From NCBI GenBank assembly GCA_958496175.1, contig OY292277.1:39319050-39383049 (forward strand): a stretch of DNA of 64,000 nt, in the 5' to 3' direction. Shown here in pieces: positions 12,125 through 23,899 of this stretch; position 1 is the stretch's first letter, and the number at the start of each line of letters is the position of its first letter. Origin of the DNA: Sisyra terminalis. Lineage: Eukaryota; Arthropoda; Insecta; Neuroptera; Sisyridae. The notes under the pieces are model-generated. The model saw only the letters and a program-made list of their open reading frames with translations, did no database searches and had not been told where the DNA came from. The position numbers and the translations under genes were made by a program.

Positions 12125-15100
12125 CCCCATAGTTTATTGGTGCAAATTATATTACATAAATAATATATATTTGCAAGTCTCAAAGAATCAACAGTACAAT
12201 TAAATATTAAACAATTTGGTGAAAAAATGTTTCCTCTATTTAAGTTTATAACGTTCACTTATCTGATATTCAACTAATTTAAGTAGTTGTACTTTAAAAT
12301 GAAAGGAAGAACTCTCATAGGATTATTTCATTGCTCATTTGTCTATTTGTATGTTAATCAAGGGTCAAAACCCTTTTTCTTAAGGATGATTCAACTTATC
12401 AAATTGAAATTGATATTAAATACTTAAAGGTACCATCTCTTGAGCCTACAAAAATGAAACTTTTTGATCAACAAAATTAAATTTATAGATATTTTCGCTT
12501 ATTTAGATATTCGCAAGCCAAGCAAACCTTTTGGAAAGAGTTTACCAAACTATGTTCCGCAGATACTCGATTGAACTTGAATAGTTAGTCTGCAACAATT
12601 TAGAAGGGTGTCAGGCAATGTAATAAATTTAAAGATATTCTACAATGTATTTCAATATACTTTTAAGAAGGCAGTATTTTTGAATTTCCTGCTTTTATAT
12701 GCCAAACATAAAAGGGCCGATGTTAAAAAATACTTTATTTTAAGTAAATAATTTCAAAAATTTTACAAGTAGAGTTACCTTACCTTAAGATAAGCTAAGT
12801 GTTTGGGTAAACTTTCCAGGTTTGCGAATTATTCCATTGCAAAAATAGCTTGGAAAACCATGCTTTAGAGTATTAGCAGTAGAACAATTTCGAATATTTG
12901 GTACTATGAAGTCTTAGAAACTTGGTATTTCGCGTGAAACAAAGTCTTATTTTTTGTACTCCTCCTATATCTACAAAGGGTAAGTCCATGTATACGTCTA
13001 GTAGTTAATCATATCTTAAAAATATTTTAAAAGGTAATAAAGTAGCTGTATTGTTTGCAGTTTTTCTTTTAACATTATATAGCGTTTCTAAAATTAAAAT
13101 TTTTTATTCGTTCCATAATAGCGGCTCAGGATATTTTTTCGTCAGCCGTCTCCAACACGAAGTTCAAAAGTGCTCTATTTATTACATATTAACCATTGAT
13201 GAGAAAATAAATGGTTCTTTCTATGAACCGAAATAATTAATAACAGAAAGATAAACCTACAACGCTAAAAAAGCATTCAATACATTTAAAATTAGCCATT
13301 GAAAAAATAAACAAGAATTTAAAACTATATACTATACTTCAGATTATGGAAATAAAAATAATTTTTTAAAATTTTTGCATGGGCATTCCCATAAAAAAGG
13401 TATGATAACTTTTTTTACCTTTCAATCGTATTGCTAAAATTTGTTTCAAAGATCAGATGGATTTTATTATAAGTAATATTAATATTAAAAAATGCAAAGC
13501 AAAATAAAGATAATGTTATTATGAAATTTGTTTATGAATAAAAACAAGTGTCATTTTTAACGAATTGCATATTTTTAGCAGTCGAACTGGATTCAGCTTA
13601 CGGGCCTATTTGTATATATTTGTAGCACCAGTTTTAAGCTATATTTTTTTTAGCCAAATAGTTTGACCAAGTATTTTGAATCCAATAGTTACACCTTAAA
13701 TACTATAAGATACTAATTTTTATACTGCTTAATCCACTTTGACTTTACTTGTTTGTTACTCTTTTATATCAATGTTTAAATGATAAAGTATCAACCGAGC
13801 TTACGCAATTAGTATTCCATACAAATAAAATATACACAGTAAGAGCAGAATTGCACACAGCAAGTTGTGTTGAGCCAAAGTAAATACTAAGGATAAAAGC
13901 TGTTAAGACTGTAGCAATCTAGGAAAATTTCGAGTTGGGAAAGCTATTCATTGTACCCATATGATCCATTGATAGGTACTCAGTAAAAAAACAGTTTGAA
14001 AAGAATCGAAATTGGACTAAATATAACCTAAGGATTTCTAAATATTTCTAAGGATTTATAAATATAACCTAATGGATGGCACACCATTCCTCTCCAACTG
14101 GATACTGGAACTTTATGAAAGAATATCACTGATTTCGAAATTAAGTCTTATTTTTCAACAAAACTTAAAACGTTAAACGAAAAAGGGAAAAAGAAAAAAG
14201 AAAAACGGTTACGTAAGCTTCGACTTTTTTGTATATGAATTTGCACAATATAGCTGTTATAAATATATTTTGTAATTTTTGTTCAAAACCAAAAAATAAA
14301 ACGAAATTGTTCACACTTTAATCAATGTAAAAGTCTATTGTTTTAATATTGATTGAATAAACATAGTAACGTATACGACTGATTGTTAGGTTTTTGACCC
14401 TTGTGTAGAAAAGGTTGTAAAAACATTGTGTTATAAAAAAAAATTTCCATTGTAATTTTCATTTCGGAAAATATCAGTACCGTATCTGTCTGTTACAATT
14501 ATTGAAAAGCGTTACAGTTTATCGTTTATGTCGAAATTTTAAAAAATATCGAAGTATTTTTTTTTATTTATATTAACTAAACTGAGTAAGTCTAAAAAAT
14601 ATTTTTAATGAAGTATTTTGAGATTTCCTCAATACATAAATGAAACATTGTCTTTTAATGTCTCAACTTCCTTTTTATAAAGATTGTATAAACATTTTCA
14701 AGAAAATTAAATAAAGAAGTAATATGAAAATGGTTTCATTTTCTTACAAAAAAATGATGAATTATTCAAAAATATTTTAAGGAAATACATCGCAACTTTC
14801 AAAATTCGTTTATCATGTGATAAATGTGAATCAAAATGCATTCATTTATGTATTTTATTTTATTTTTTTGAATGCATTATATTTTATAATTCTGTCCGAC
14901 CTCGTTTTACATGTACGTAAATGTTGTCATCAATCATTTAAAATATCATTTATTATTTAAATAAATTCGGAATGATTTTTTTTTATTAACGTCGACTTAT
15001 ATTTCGCTATGTAATTGGATAATGGAACCATTTTCAAATGAATTACGTAATAAATTTTTAATTGAATAAAAAGAAATTGAGTTCGATGTTGGGTACAAAA

Positions 15101-16159
15101 AAAGTACAAATCAATTTTTAAAAATACGACCGAATTCAATCGATTTATCAATGATATAATGACATGAAAATTCGAACTTTTATTAACATACAGATAACAT
15201 TTCAAAATCCAATTCGAAATTATTTTTGAATCAATGTTCCATTCAGCCCCGTTATCCAATAATCCAATTGTTGGCATCAGAAAAAAAATACATATTTCTT
15301 AGAAATCATCAAAGAAATTGGTCGGAGACGGCGAGTCTTGGCAGGGTATTTCATCGAAATGGATTAAATTCGGGCTTGTCAATATACTACAGTACACATG
15401 CAGTACGTTTCATGTCCGTCGTTATATTTCCGGAAGTTTAAATTGGATTATGATTTTATTACTGGAAGATATTTTATTAAGAAACGGAGATACGAAAAGC
15501 GGAGAAAAAAATACAAAATGCATAACGCAATTTCTTATTACGGTTCTTTAGAGAAGAAATTATTTGAGCTTCAAAAGATTCTACGATTCCTCTAGTTGTA
15601 TTAATCCTCAAGATACTTTAGCGCTTCTGCTATGTAGAGCAAACCTAATCAATATTTGCATAATTGATAATTGAGTATAATCTTTTGGCATTATTATAAA
15701 TTAAACTTAATTCTAATATTAACATTAAAATACGAATTTTATATCTTTATGAAATAAAAAAAAATCATTTGAAGTGCATTGTAACATGAGAAGGAAGTAG
15801 TTGGGTATTTTACATATTTTATCGTTACCACGGTCCCAGGAATCTACGTGGTGGTAGTGTGAAATCCTAGGTAAACGGTATTCCTATTGTTCATTTTAAT
15901 TGTGCAAGAAAGATAATTTGCTTTAAAATAAGTCGTCATTTATATAAATATGAACCCGTAAAATAGAACCAGAGCCAAAAGTAAAGCTTAAGCTAAATTG
16001 GCTTTAGACCCAAAGCTTAAACTAAATTAGATAAGCTCTACATCAACGGTTTCAATGTCACAAAATTGCATTGAAATTGACATTTAATGGTAATGAGTTA
16101 TGATAAAAAAATTCTCTCATAAAGTTTAACGTAACTGAACTATTTGATTGCCCAGCTAT
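12125..16159. other. AT-rich non-genic stretch
   Basis: No supportable gene. A short direct duplication (AAATATAACCTAAGGATTT-like) lies at about 14020-14073. Overlapping frames at 14957-15595 in several registers have no motif. No transposon end is recognisable. Confidence 0.45.
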
Positions 16160-16430
16160 GACTTATAGTCATCTCAGTTCACTTGGGTCATCTGGATAAA
16201 AGCAGGATTGTCAACATGAAGATCCAATTGGTTTTCTCGTGAGATTCACCACAAAGATTGACCTGACCAATTGGAACTAGAAGCAAAGCTGAGACGCAAT
16301 AGTTCTTTTAGGATACTGCACGGAAGAACTCTTGTGAGAAGTCTCTAGAACGATAATGAAGAAGAAAAAGAAGTTAATCATTTACTCTGGAGCCGGATTC
16401 AGGATTTTAACAGAATTAAAAAACCCTGAT
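16160..16430 (+). pseudogene. Coding-like fragment beside the Helitron remnant
   Basis: A base-balanced stretch. One frame reads DQLELEAKLRRNSSFRILHG, continues to a TAG, and after the stop continues as a plausible acidic peptide (NDNEEEKEVNHLLW). I recognise no domain. It lies on the plus strand about 400 bases from the minus-strand helicase remnant, so it may be part of the same decayed element or unrelated. Low confidence. Confidence 0.15.
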
Positions 16431-16799
16431 AAAAAAGTGAGTTTATGTGAAGCAATCGCCACAAAGTGAATTTGGTTGATTAAATTTCCAAGAATATTTC
16501 AATTACCAAAAAGTATTATGAAATGAAGAGGATTATATTTTATAGTATTACTGTTTAGATATATTATTACTAGAATTTTTGTATTTTAGATCAAATATTT
16601 CTTGCTTTATACCATGCAATTAAAAAAATTACTAATCTTTTTTATGCATATCTACCTAAATTGTACCCAAATGATTAAAAAATTTATGAACTAAATCTTA
16701 GATCCATTTTCATTATCGATATTAAGGCGATATTAGTCAATTGGTGAGAGTCGTAAGTTATCTAGTTGCACATCAAAGCAAGGGGTGTTCTATAATACC

Positions 16800-17242
16800 A
16801 AATTTTAAACACAATTTCACCCTTCGCCTTGAGAGGTGTACTTTTTGCCAGAGATTTTAATGTGGCTATTTCCGCCAAAGCATTATAATTAAAATGATTT
16901 CTTTCCTCTAACTTTCATTGGGTTTAAATTCACTATTCTAAATCTTCTTAGCGATGTTACTCTGTTAAACGCAACATATGCTTGGCCACTTGCAAATATC
17001 GCTGGTCCTTAATCTATGACCGCAAACTCTAATGTTTTACTTTGCATCTTGTGAACTGTTGATGACCACGATAACACGAATGGATAAATTCTTCTGTGGA
17101 TTGTTCCGTAGCTAAGTTTATAAATAATGCTTTGTATATTCAGTATTTGATTTTCCCATTTGTGATCCCATGAGTTTGGTAGTAAGTAACATTTTAACGA
17201 CAAAGTGAGTTTAAAGAAGTGATGTAAAAGGATAGGATTCAT
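16800..17242 (-). mobile_element. Helitron Pif1-like helicase fragment (decayed)
   Basis: On the minus strand the reading frame from 17242 gives the C-terminal part of a Pif1-family DNA helicase of the kind carried by Helitron rolling-circle transposons. FVLSWSSTVHKMQSKTLEFA corresponds to the conserved Ser-x-x-x-Thr-Val-His-Lys-x-Gln motif of superfamily 1B helicases, and the downstream GPAIFASGQAYVAFNRVTSL matches the final conserved block, where intact proteins have YVALSRVTS. An in-frame stop falls between the two blocks (after FAVID) and others follow. The Rep/HUH endonuclease part and both Helitron ends were not found. The fragment is dead, but the family call is good. Confidence 0.75.
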
Positions 17243-20222
17243 ATTTCCCCTACGTTTTATTTAAATTTAAAAATATGATTTTCTCAAAAAAGCTCTAAAA
17301 CTACTGGCTAGAAAAAAATATTAAACAAATAAATGAAGAAAATAATTGAACTTTGTTAAAACATGAATCAAATGTTTGTGATTATTGAAGTGTCACATGA
17401 TAATTCAGCATTGTCTGATACCGCCAATTGATTGCTTTAAGTGCTGAGAGAATCATGTTTGCAGAATGCTCTTAAAATCGCTCAAATACATTTACATTTC
17501 ACCTAAAACCGCGACAGTCAAATCACAAACCTTTTATTCTTCTACCCATTATTCCATCCCATTTGGTTAAATATCTCCCGAGCCCCAAAAAGATAGTTTC
17601 TATTTCACCAGTTTGCATCAAAGGTAAAAATATTCGAACAATATAGCAAACAATACAATGCAACCTTCTCCTCGCAATTCATCACAATATGCATTGAATT
17701 GAAGTAATGGAACTGTAGTTGATCCTGTTGCACTACCGTTAGTACAGCGACTCCATCAACCAGTCAGCATTCGAATCCTTCTATTGTTCTCACCTCAAGT
17801 ATTTCTGCACATACGAAGGAAACCGATGATGATGATAATAGAGCAATGAAGTTTTGAGCCTCTGGCGTTGTGCACACCCAACAATCCGCACCCTCTACAA
17901 TCAAACCCACATAAAACCAGAGTGGATGAGGAAGTAAACATGTTAGAAACAGTTTCTAGAATTGCATTGTTAAGTAGCCACCTCATGGTATCCACTTGAT
18001 CCCTTTTTCGTATTTCATATAGGCTTACTGCTTTCAACTCAATTGGTGGAATTAAAACGAATCAGATTCAAAAATTACTAACCTACTTTTTTCAAGTACC
18101 AAGCAATCTCCATTTGAAATTACTTATAATCGCTTATTGAGCATTGAGATGAAATGCAATAAAAATCAAATCTAACATCAACATCCCCTTCTCACACCCA
18201 ATGTTTATTCTTCATAATATTTAATTGACATTTCAAAACTCTATACAATGTAACTATTTGAAAATGTGAAGAACATGTTGAAGCGTTTTTAATGAAAAAC
18301 ATTCTACTATTTTCTAGAAAAAAAAAACAAGAATAAATAAACGAAATGTTGGAAAATACCATTAAGTATCATTCTTCTCTCAAATCTATGTTGTTGTAAA
18401 GCTCTTCGCGTGCTTCGAGGATTAAAATCAATAATGAGACATTTAAAGTATTTACCGTAATAATCTGTCTCTTAAAATATGCACGAGAAACGGAGAAGAA
18501 CCGTTTTGAAATTCGTTGAAAGTAAATGATTAAGTGATGCAACGTTGGTGTAGTTGGCAAGACAGGGAAATAGGAAAATTAGGGAAAACGGAAAGCCGGG
18601 AAAGAAGAGGACTCTCTTGTATTGTGTGACGTAATGCGATCAGAACTCTATGCTTGAAAGCTCTCCAAATTAGTTGGTTGATGTTGTGTCAAGAATGATT
18701 ATAAAGTCTTACTGCTTAAAGTATGTTTCATACATGCTAGACAATTAAATCAATGTGCAGTAATAAGAGAAAATTTGTATTGTAAGAGAAAAGATTCCTT
18801 ACATTTTCTTAGCGTTTTGAATATCTTGAGTTATAACTGAGGCAGATTTCGTCAGTTCGATTATATGAGTGAATTAAACCAATATATCCATCGATCGAAG
18901 AATTTAAATTGTGTTAAAATTAATTTTAAAAAAATAACAGAATAGAAATCAAACGTTCTTTTAATGAAAATGATTGTGTAGTATTAAATTTTTAAATTAA
19001 CTGAAGCATAGAGAGTTTTATTAATTAAAAGCATGATAAAAAGTTTTTTAATTAATTTAATAACTAAAACTTTCATCGTTTCCTTGGTTAGACCAATTTT
19101 TACTCATTTTTGCAATACTCTTCATCTGATTAACAATTACGAAATAGTTTTTTTCTTTTATTTTTATTTTATTCGATGTGATAACCAAAGAGGATAATTT
19201 TTTTTATAAGACTTGTTGATTGAACAAATTAAGAGATAGTTTTCTCATAATTTTATTAAATAAGGTTAATAATCTTTGTTTACAGTCGTTTTTAAATCGT
19301 AAACTTATTTATTGAAACAGAAGCTTTCTGATATTAGCTTTTACGGCAGAGGGGGAGGAACCTAGGCCCACAGGTATAAAGTAGATCACTTTACCATCTC
19401 GTCTAATAATTTCACTAATAGCGATATTAACATGAAATATATAATATTTTATGGTTCGATAAAAAATGCTCTATCACTAGTAATATTTAAAACCTTAACG
19501 GTACGTTACGGCTTGAAATTTTTAACTTAAATGTATATTCTCTTAAACTTTTTTGCATTGTAATTGATAAAAACGCTAATGTATGCTCTAAATATATTAT
19601 TTACGACCAGCTAGTGTATTTATTAATTGCAATTCGGATATATAAATAAAATATTTATTATTGTTAATGGTCTATCACTCATGGTATTATAATATTTTTT
19701 CTATTTTTTTTACGCGTTATGAAATATTTTATAACTAAGAAAGATTATTACTGTAATAACGATTTAGAAAAAAAAAATAATTTGGCAAAAAAAAACTAAA
19801 AAATAATGAGTTTTCAGTCGATAATTTAGCAAAGTTTTAATGGTAGAAAGATGAATCAAAGAACAAAAGTTTGATTTCCCAATTTAGTTTTTGTTATCCT
19901 AAATGTTTTCGTAACTCAATTTTTGTGTTATTTAAATTTGCTGGGATCAAACGACATACACAAATCGAAATACACCTACGCCATTTTATTATTTATTCTC
20001 CTCTAATGATTTATACTGATAAAGTCTCTTCTATAAATAATTTTAATTTTGAACTTTCGGCGATCATATCTTAAAATCGGCGTTATTTTTTCAACTTCTA
20101 GGAAATGGTTTTAGCGAAAAAATCCATTTAAGAAAACGGATTCTAGTAAATGACCACGCGCGATTAAGTTTGGACTATATAGAGTATTTTAACATGTTAA
20201 ATGTAATAGTAAAATTGAGTTA
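17243..20222. other. AT-rich non-genic stretch
   Basis: No supportable gene. An 80-codon minus-strand frame at 17795-18037 sits in a more base-balanced patch (17480-18050) that might be the upstream remainder of the Helitron; I could not identify any domain in it. The rest looks noncoding. Confidence 0.4.
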
Positions 20223-20291
20223 TATAGAAGTTATGTAGAAGTAAGGGTTATGTTAGAAGTATAGAAGTTATGTAAAGTTATGTAAGAAGTA
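20223..20291. repeat. Degenerate short tandem repeat
   Basis: Imperfect repetition of TAGAAGTTATG and GTAGAAGTAAG units. A similar TAAGAAGTTATAGAAGT string occurs at about 45560-45580, suggesting a dispersed simple repeat. Confidence 0.6.
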
Positions 20292-20528
20292 GTGTGAGCA
20301 TGTAGAAAAAATCAAATTAAATTGTGTAAGGTGTAAAACTTAGTTCTAATTAAAATTTATTTTAAGTTACTAGTCCTTCAACGGATTAACTTCAGCTTGC
20401 CGTGGTAAAGCGCGGGACATCGGTGTTTTCTAATTTTTTTATTCTAAATTATTTTATTGTTAATTCTAATAATCTATTTTTTTACAATGTGCCGTATGCA
20501 TACAAACATACAATTTTTGATTATTTTA

Positions 20529-20697
20529 ATGTTATTTACTGTTGTTTTGTGACGGCCAAGATTTTAAGCGGCTCTAGGGTTAGTAAAATTAAGAATTAAT
20601 AAATCGAGAACGATCGAAAATCTGCTTGATTCAAGATTCAATCTCAATATCTACTAATATTGAAGCAACTACCTTGAAAACTTGGCCATCAGTAGGA
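20529..20697 (-). repeat. tRNA-derived SINE, diverged copy
   Basis: The reverse complement begins CTACTGATGGCCAAGTTTTC, corresponding to the tRNA A-box region, and ends AACAGTAAATAACATTAAAA like the other copies. Shared interior strings include TTTTCGATCG and CCCTAGAGCCGCT. The A and B boxes are both mutated, so this looks like an old copy. Confidence 0.65.
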
Positions 20698-20929
20698 ACC
20701 AGTCGATATATTTATCGTAAACTGAATAATGCCATTAAAAAGTGCATTAATATATTGACTTCGATGCCATGCATACACAACTAAATTTGTAGCCAATCTC
20801 AAGTGTTTTAGTTTAAGCAGCTAAAATTCAAAATTTTTTCATCAATTTTGGCAAAAAAATAGTTAAAAGTTTGAGTATTCTTATGACAAATTTGTTTCCA
20901 CAATAAATGAAATATATTGTAGTATTCTT

Positions 20930-21094
20930 TATATAATTTAATTTACAAAAGTAAAATAAGAACATAAATTTGAATAAAAGTTCAAATCAATGCATTATTG
21001 ACGTATTACCCAGATGTGCATTTCGATTGCCAAGCAATCTTCTTCAGTGACCATCAAGTAGCGTTGGATCGCTCCGTAATTGCTATGTGATGAG
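20930..21094 (-). mobile_element. Penelope-like 3' end repeat with hairpin, copy 2
   Basis: Partner of 11960-12124. On the minus strand, 21020-21047 reads CTGAAGA-A-GATTGC-TTG-GCAATC-GAAA: a perfect six-base stem with a three-base loop between CTGANGA and GAAA, better preserved than in copy 1. Assignment to a Penelope-like 3' end is inference from the hairpin near 29.3 kb. Confidence 0.45.
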
Positions 21095-22479
21095 TCATCA
21101 ATTGATTTGACCTAATATTGATTGAAATTTATTCTCCATCTTCGATTTCAAATAGGTTCTGAAGGAATCTGTAGGATTCTGAAGACTACTATGAGAAAAG
21201 TCTTTTACAATAAGCAGTTATCAATTTCCAACTTCCACAGGTCTTTTGACTCGAAATAACATTGATAATTTCACCCGGTTTGTAATTAATCAATCTTTTC
21301 AAATCAATAAATTTAATCATTATTTTACTGTCTGTTTTTATGATCTTGTAATGTTAACATATTTTCTCTTCATGATTCATATTGAACATACTATTTTATT
21401 AAGTAACTTATATTAATAATATTGGTTCTATAAGTAATGTATTAGTAACACATAAAATATTACACATAATTGTCTTTCACTTACTAATTGTCAACATCTA
21501 ACCACAAATAACCAAACGTTCAAGCAGTTCTTCAAACTAATTTATATCTGCCACAATGAAAAAGAACTACTGTTCACTATTCAACTAAACCCACCTTTTC
21601 CAAATCTCCCTCATTCTTCATTTTAAACAAGAAGTTTTGCAATCCCGTAATCAAGTATCCCGCAATCCTGAACTAACTTTTCTTATAGTCTAAATATTTG
21701 TGATCAAAACTGGGGTAAGACCACCATACAATAATATAATGTTATTTTGCCTCAAAAAAGTTTTAAAAAGAAGTATTAAGAGAGTAGTATAAAAGACTAG
21801 TATTTTAAAAGTAATATTTTTATTGTAACCTTGCGAGTAGAACTCTGAAATTTCCAATAAAACAAATACTGTTGATTGTTGTGGAACTACTGTATGAAAG
21901 TGGCTATTATTCTACCAAAACTATACGGTCCTCTTCCCTCACCCTTTGTTCACACAAAATCAATCATGCGAGAAAGCTTATCAAGCTCAGAGATTAAAGA
22001 CGGTTTTAACAAAAACAACACTTAATTCTCTTAAGGTAAAGTAACATGGGAACTTTTTAGATGTGTCAGCTGAATTTGGTTACGTACTATGTTTATGTAT
22101 GTAGCATTAGCGTAAGGGTGTTGCAACTAAATATAATATACTATAAAAAATGTTATTTTATTGAACTAAGTGTTAATAATCAATCTGTAACCATATTTGA
22201 AAATAGATTTTCCATTTAAACCCAATTAACAGTTTTTCCTAAAATGGAGAATAACTAAATTTAGCGTTCACGTTTCACTAGAATAGCTTTTCTAGGAGAC
22301 TAAACAAATATAAACTTGAATGAACTACGATTATATTTGCCTCGGTTACCAATTTTTTCGTGATAAATTTTTCAAGTGGCTACCAAAATGTACATTAATT
22401 TCATCATGGATAATAAATCCCATCTCCGTTTATTGAACAAAAAAAAAATGAAAAGCAGCTTTTAAATCGCAGTTTCCGA
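21095..22479. other. AT-rich non-genic stretch
   Basis: No gene, RNA gene or transposon end that I can support. Confidence 0.5.
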
Positions 22480-22960
22480 GTTTTCCACTTGAAACAACAC
22501 CGATTGAAATTCGATTTTCCTCATGCAAAATTTTGTTGCTTTGTTTATGTGTTGTGTAATCGAGAATGTAATGATGGTCTCACCAGTGTTTGTCTCGTCT
22601 CGATTGTATTTATTTTGGAGCAAAAAGGTACATTGATGCGTTGTGCTTGCTTTGCTTTGTAGTCGCTGTTTAAGGAGGATATTGCATTTTGGCGCGTTTC
22701 CGGGTAATTACGCCATGACAAGGGTGTGGTGTCCTACCGCTTCCGCCCTTAAACAACATCGTTAATTAACACAAACATTAACAAATACACATTAATATGT
22801 GTATAAGCTTTATATTTGTGTTGCTCAAGTTTACACGTATCAATGGATAAACCGCGCGTAGGAATTGGTTCGCAAAGCTCCAAGGTCTGTATTAGCTATC
22901 GTCGCGTTACGTGCACTCAGAATCACTCACGATAATTATTTTAATATCGTTATAGAAAAT
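22480..22960. promoter_or_regulatory. Candidate conserved noncoding island
   Basis: A base-balanced patch with unusual GC and CpG content for this window (GGCGCGTTTCCGGGTAATTA, AAACCGCGCGTAGG, TATCGTCGCGTTACGTGCAC) and no long open frame on either strand. It could be a promoter, an enhancer or an untranslated exon of a gene outside the window. I see no splice sites that I could defend. Confidence 0.2.
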
Positions 22961-23282
22961 TTAATTTTCCGCAAGGTGAATTTACTCAAAAGTCAATTTG
23001 TAACATAAAAGGCGTGATTGAAGTTAACTTTTCATTGCCTCTTTAATTTGCCTTAATTATGCACACTTTGTTCCTCTAAGATTCAAAAATATTCACCGAA
23101 AAGAGTAATGTACTTAAAATAAAATCAATTAAAATAATGAAACAATAAAAATGTTTTTCCAATAAATTCGGGGTTTTTTATTTATGAAAATGAAACCATT
23201 ATCCAAAGCTTAAGAATAATTCGGTTCTGGTACACAAGATTCGTCTGTAAAATTGTCTGGGTTCTTATGCTATCCAATTAAG
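22961..23282. other. Non-genic stretch before the mariner remnant
   Basis: AT-rich, with no recognisable coding or repeat signal. The mariner N-terminal part is not found here. Confidence 0.4.
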
Positions 23283-23556
23283 GCTCACCTAAAATCTGCA
23301 TACTCTTCTGATATTGCCCCCTCCGATTATCATTTGTTTTGTTCCTTGCAAAACTTTCTTCTGAGAAAGCATTTAATTTATAATGACTTAAAACTTTTTT
23401 GACCGATTTTTTTGAATTAAATTCACAAAAAATTTACAGTAGAGGAATTAAAATATTATTAAAGATTTTTGAGCATAAGTAGTAGAAAATAACGGGTTCT
23501 ATACCATTGATTAAATCTGTTGTTTTGTTTCAGTAAATTGTTATTAAAAATAGATG
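23283..23556 (+). mobile_element. mariner transposase C-terminal remnant
   Basis: Bases 23283 onward read AHLKSAYSSDIAPSDYHLFC followed by SLQNFLLRKHL, matching the mariner-family block HPPYSPDLAPSDYHLFxSLQN that carries the last catalytic Asp. Further matches need frame changes: FYSRGIK (intact transposases have an FYxRGI block), then VVENNGFYTID near the end, corresponding to the usual VxxNGxYxxD terminus. Several in-frame stops are present. Only the C-terminal quarter remains. The downstream end is interrupted by the palindromic insertion at 23553-23883. Confidence 0.8.
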
Positions 23557-23899
23557 ATAAAATTCAGATCTCAGCTTTTATTTTTTTTAATAAGAAGACA
23601 ATTCAGGTTGTTTAAGATCGACTTATTTATTTAATTTTTTTTTTATTCAATTAGCTACGTTTTGTTACGTATCGTAACTTCATCAGGCTTCTTGATTCAC
23701 AAAAATAAAATATTTTCAATTTAAATTCAATAAAAATCTATACATAAAATTGTTTTTTGACTTTAAATTGAAAATATTTTATTTTTGTGAATCAAGAAGC
23801 CTGATGAAGTTACGATACGTAACGAAATGTAGCTAATTGAATAATAATAATATTAAATAAAAAAACCGATCTTAAACAACCTGAATTGTTATTAAAAAT
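23537..23899. mobile_element. Palindromic insertion with 16-base target duplication
   Basis: A 331-base segment (23553-23883) is flanked by exact 16-base direct repeats AATTGTTATTAAAAAT (23537-23552 and 23884-23899). Inside are two arms of about 127 bases in inverted orientation (23599-23725 and 23762-23888; the right arm overlaps the first bases of the right flank) with a loop of about 36 bases. Each arm contains a hairpin: the right arm reads CTGATGA-A-GTTACG-ATA-CGTAAC-GAAA (23801-23827) and the left arm has the same sequence inverted with AAAA in place of GAAA (23661-23686). Head-to-head copies of a Penelope-like terminal unit would produce this structure; the class is inferred from the hairpin. 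Confidence 0.6.

Noticed and set aside
23801..23827. Canonical active hammerhead ribozyme
   Set aside because: An extra base separates CTGATGA from stem II and I cannot define stems I and III or a cleavage site, so I call it only hammerhead-like.
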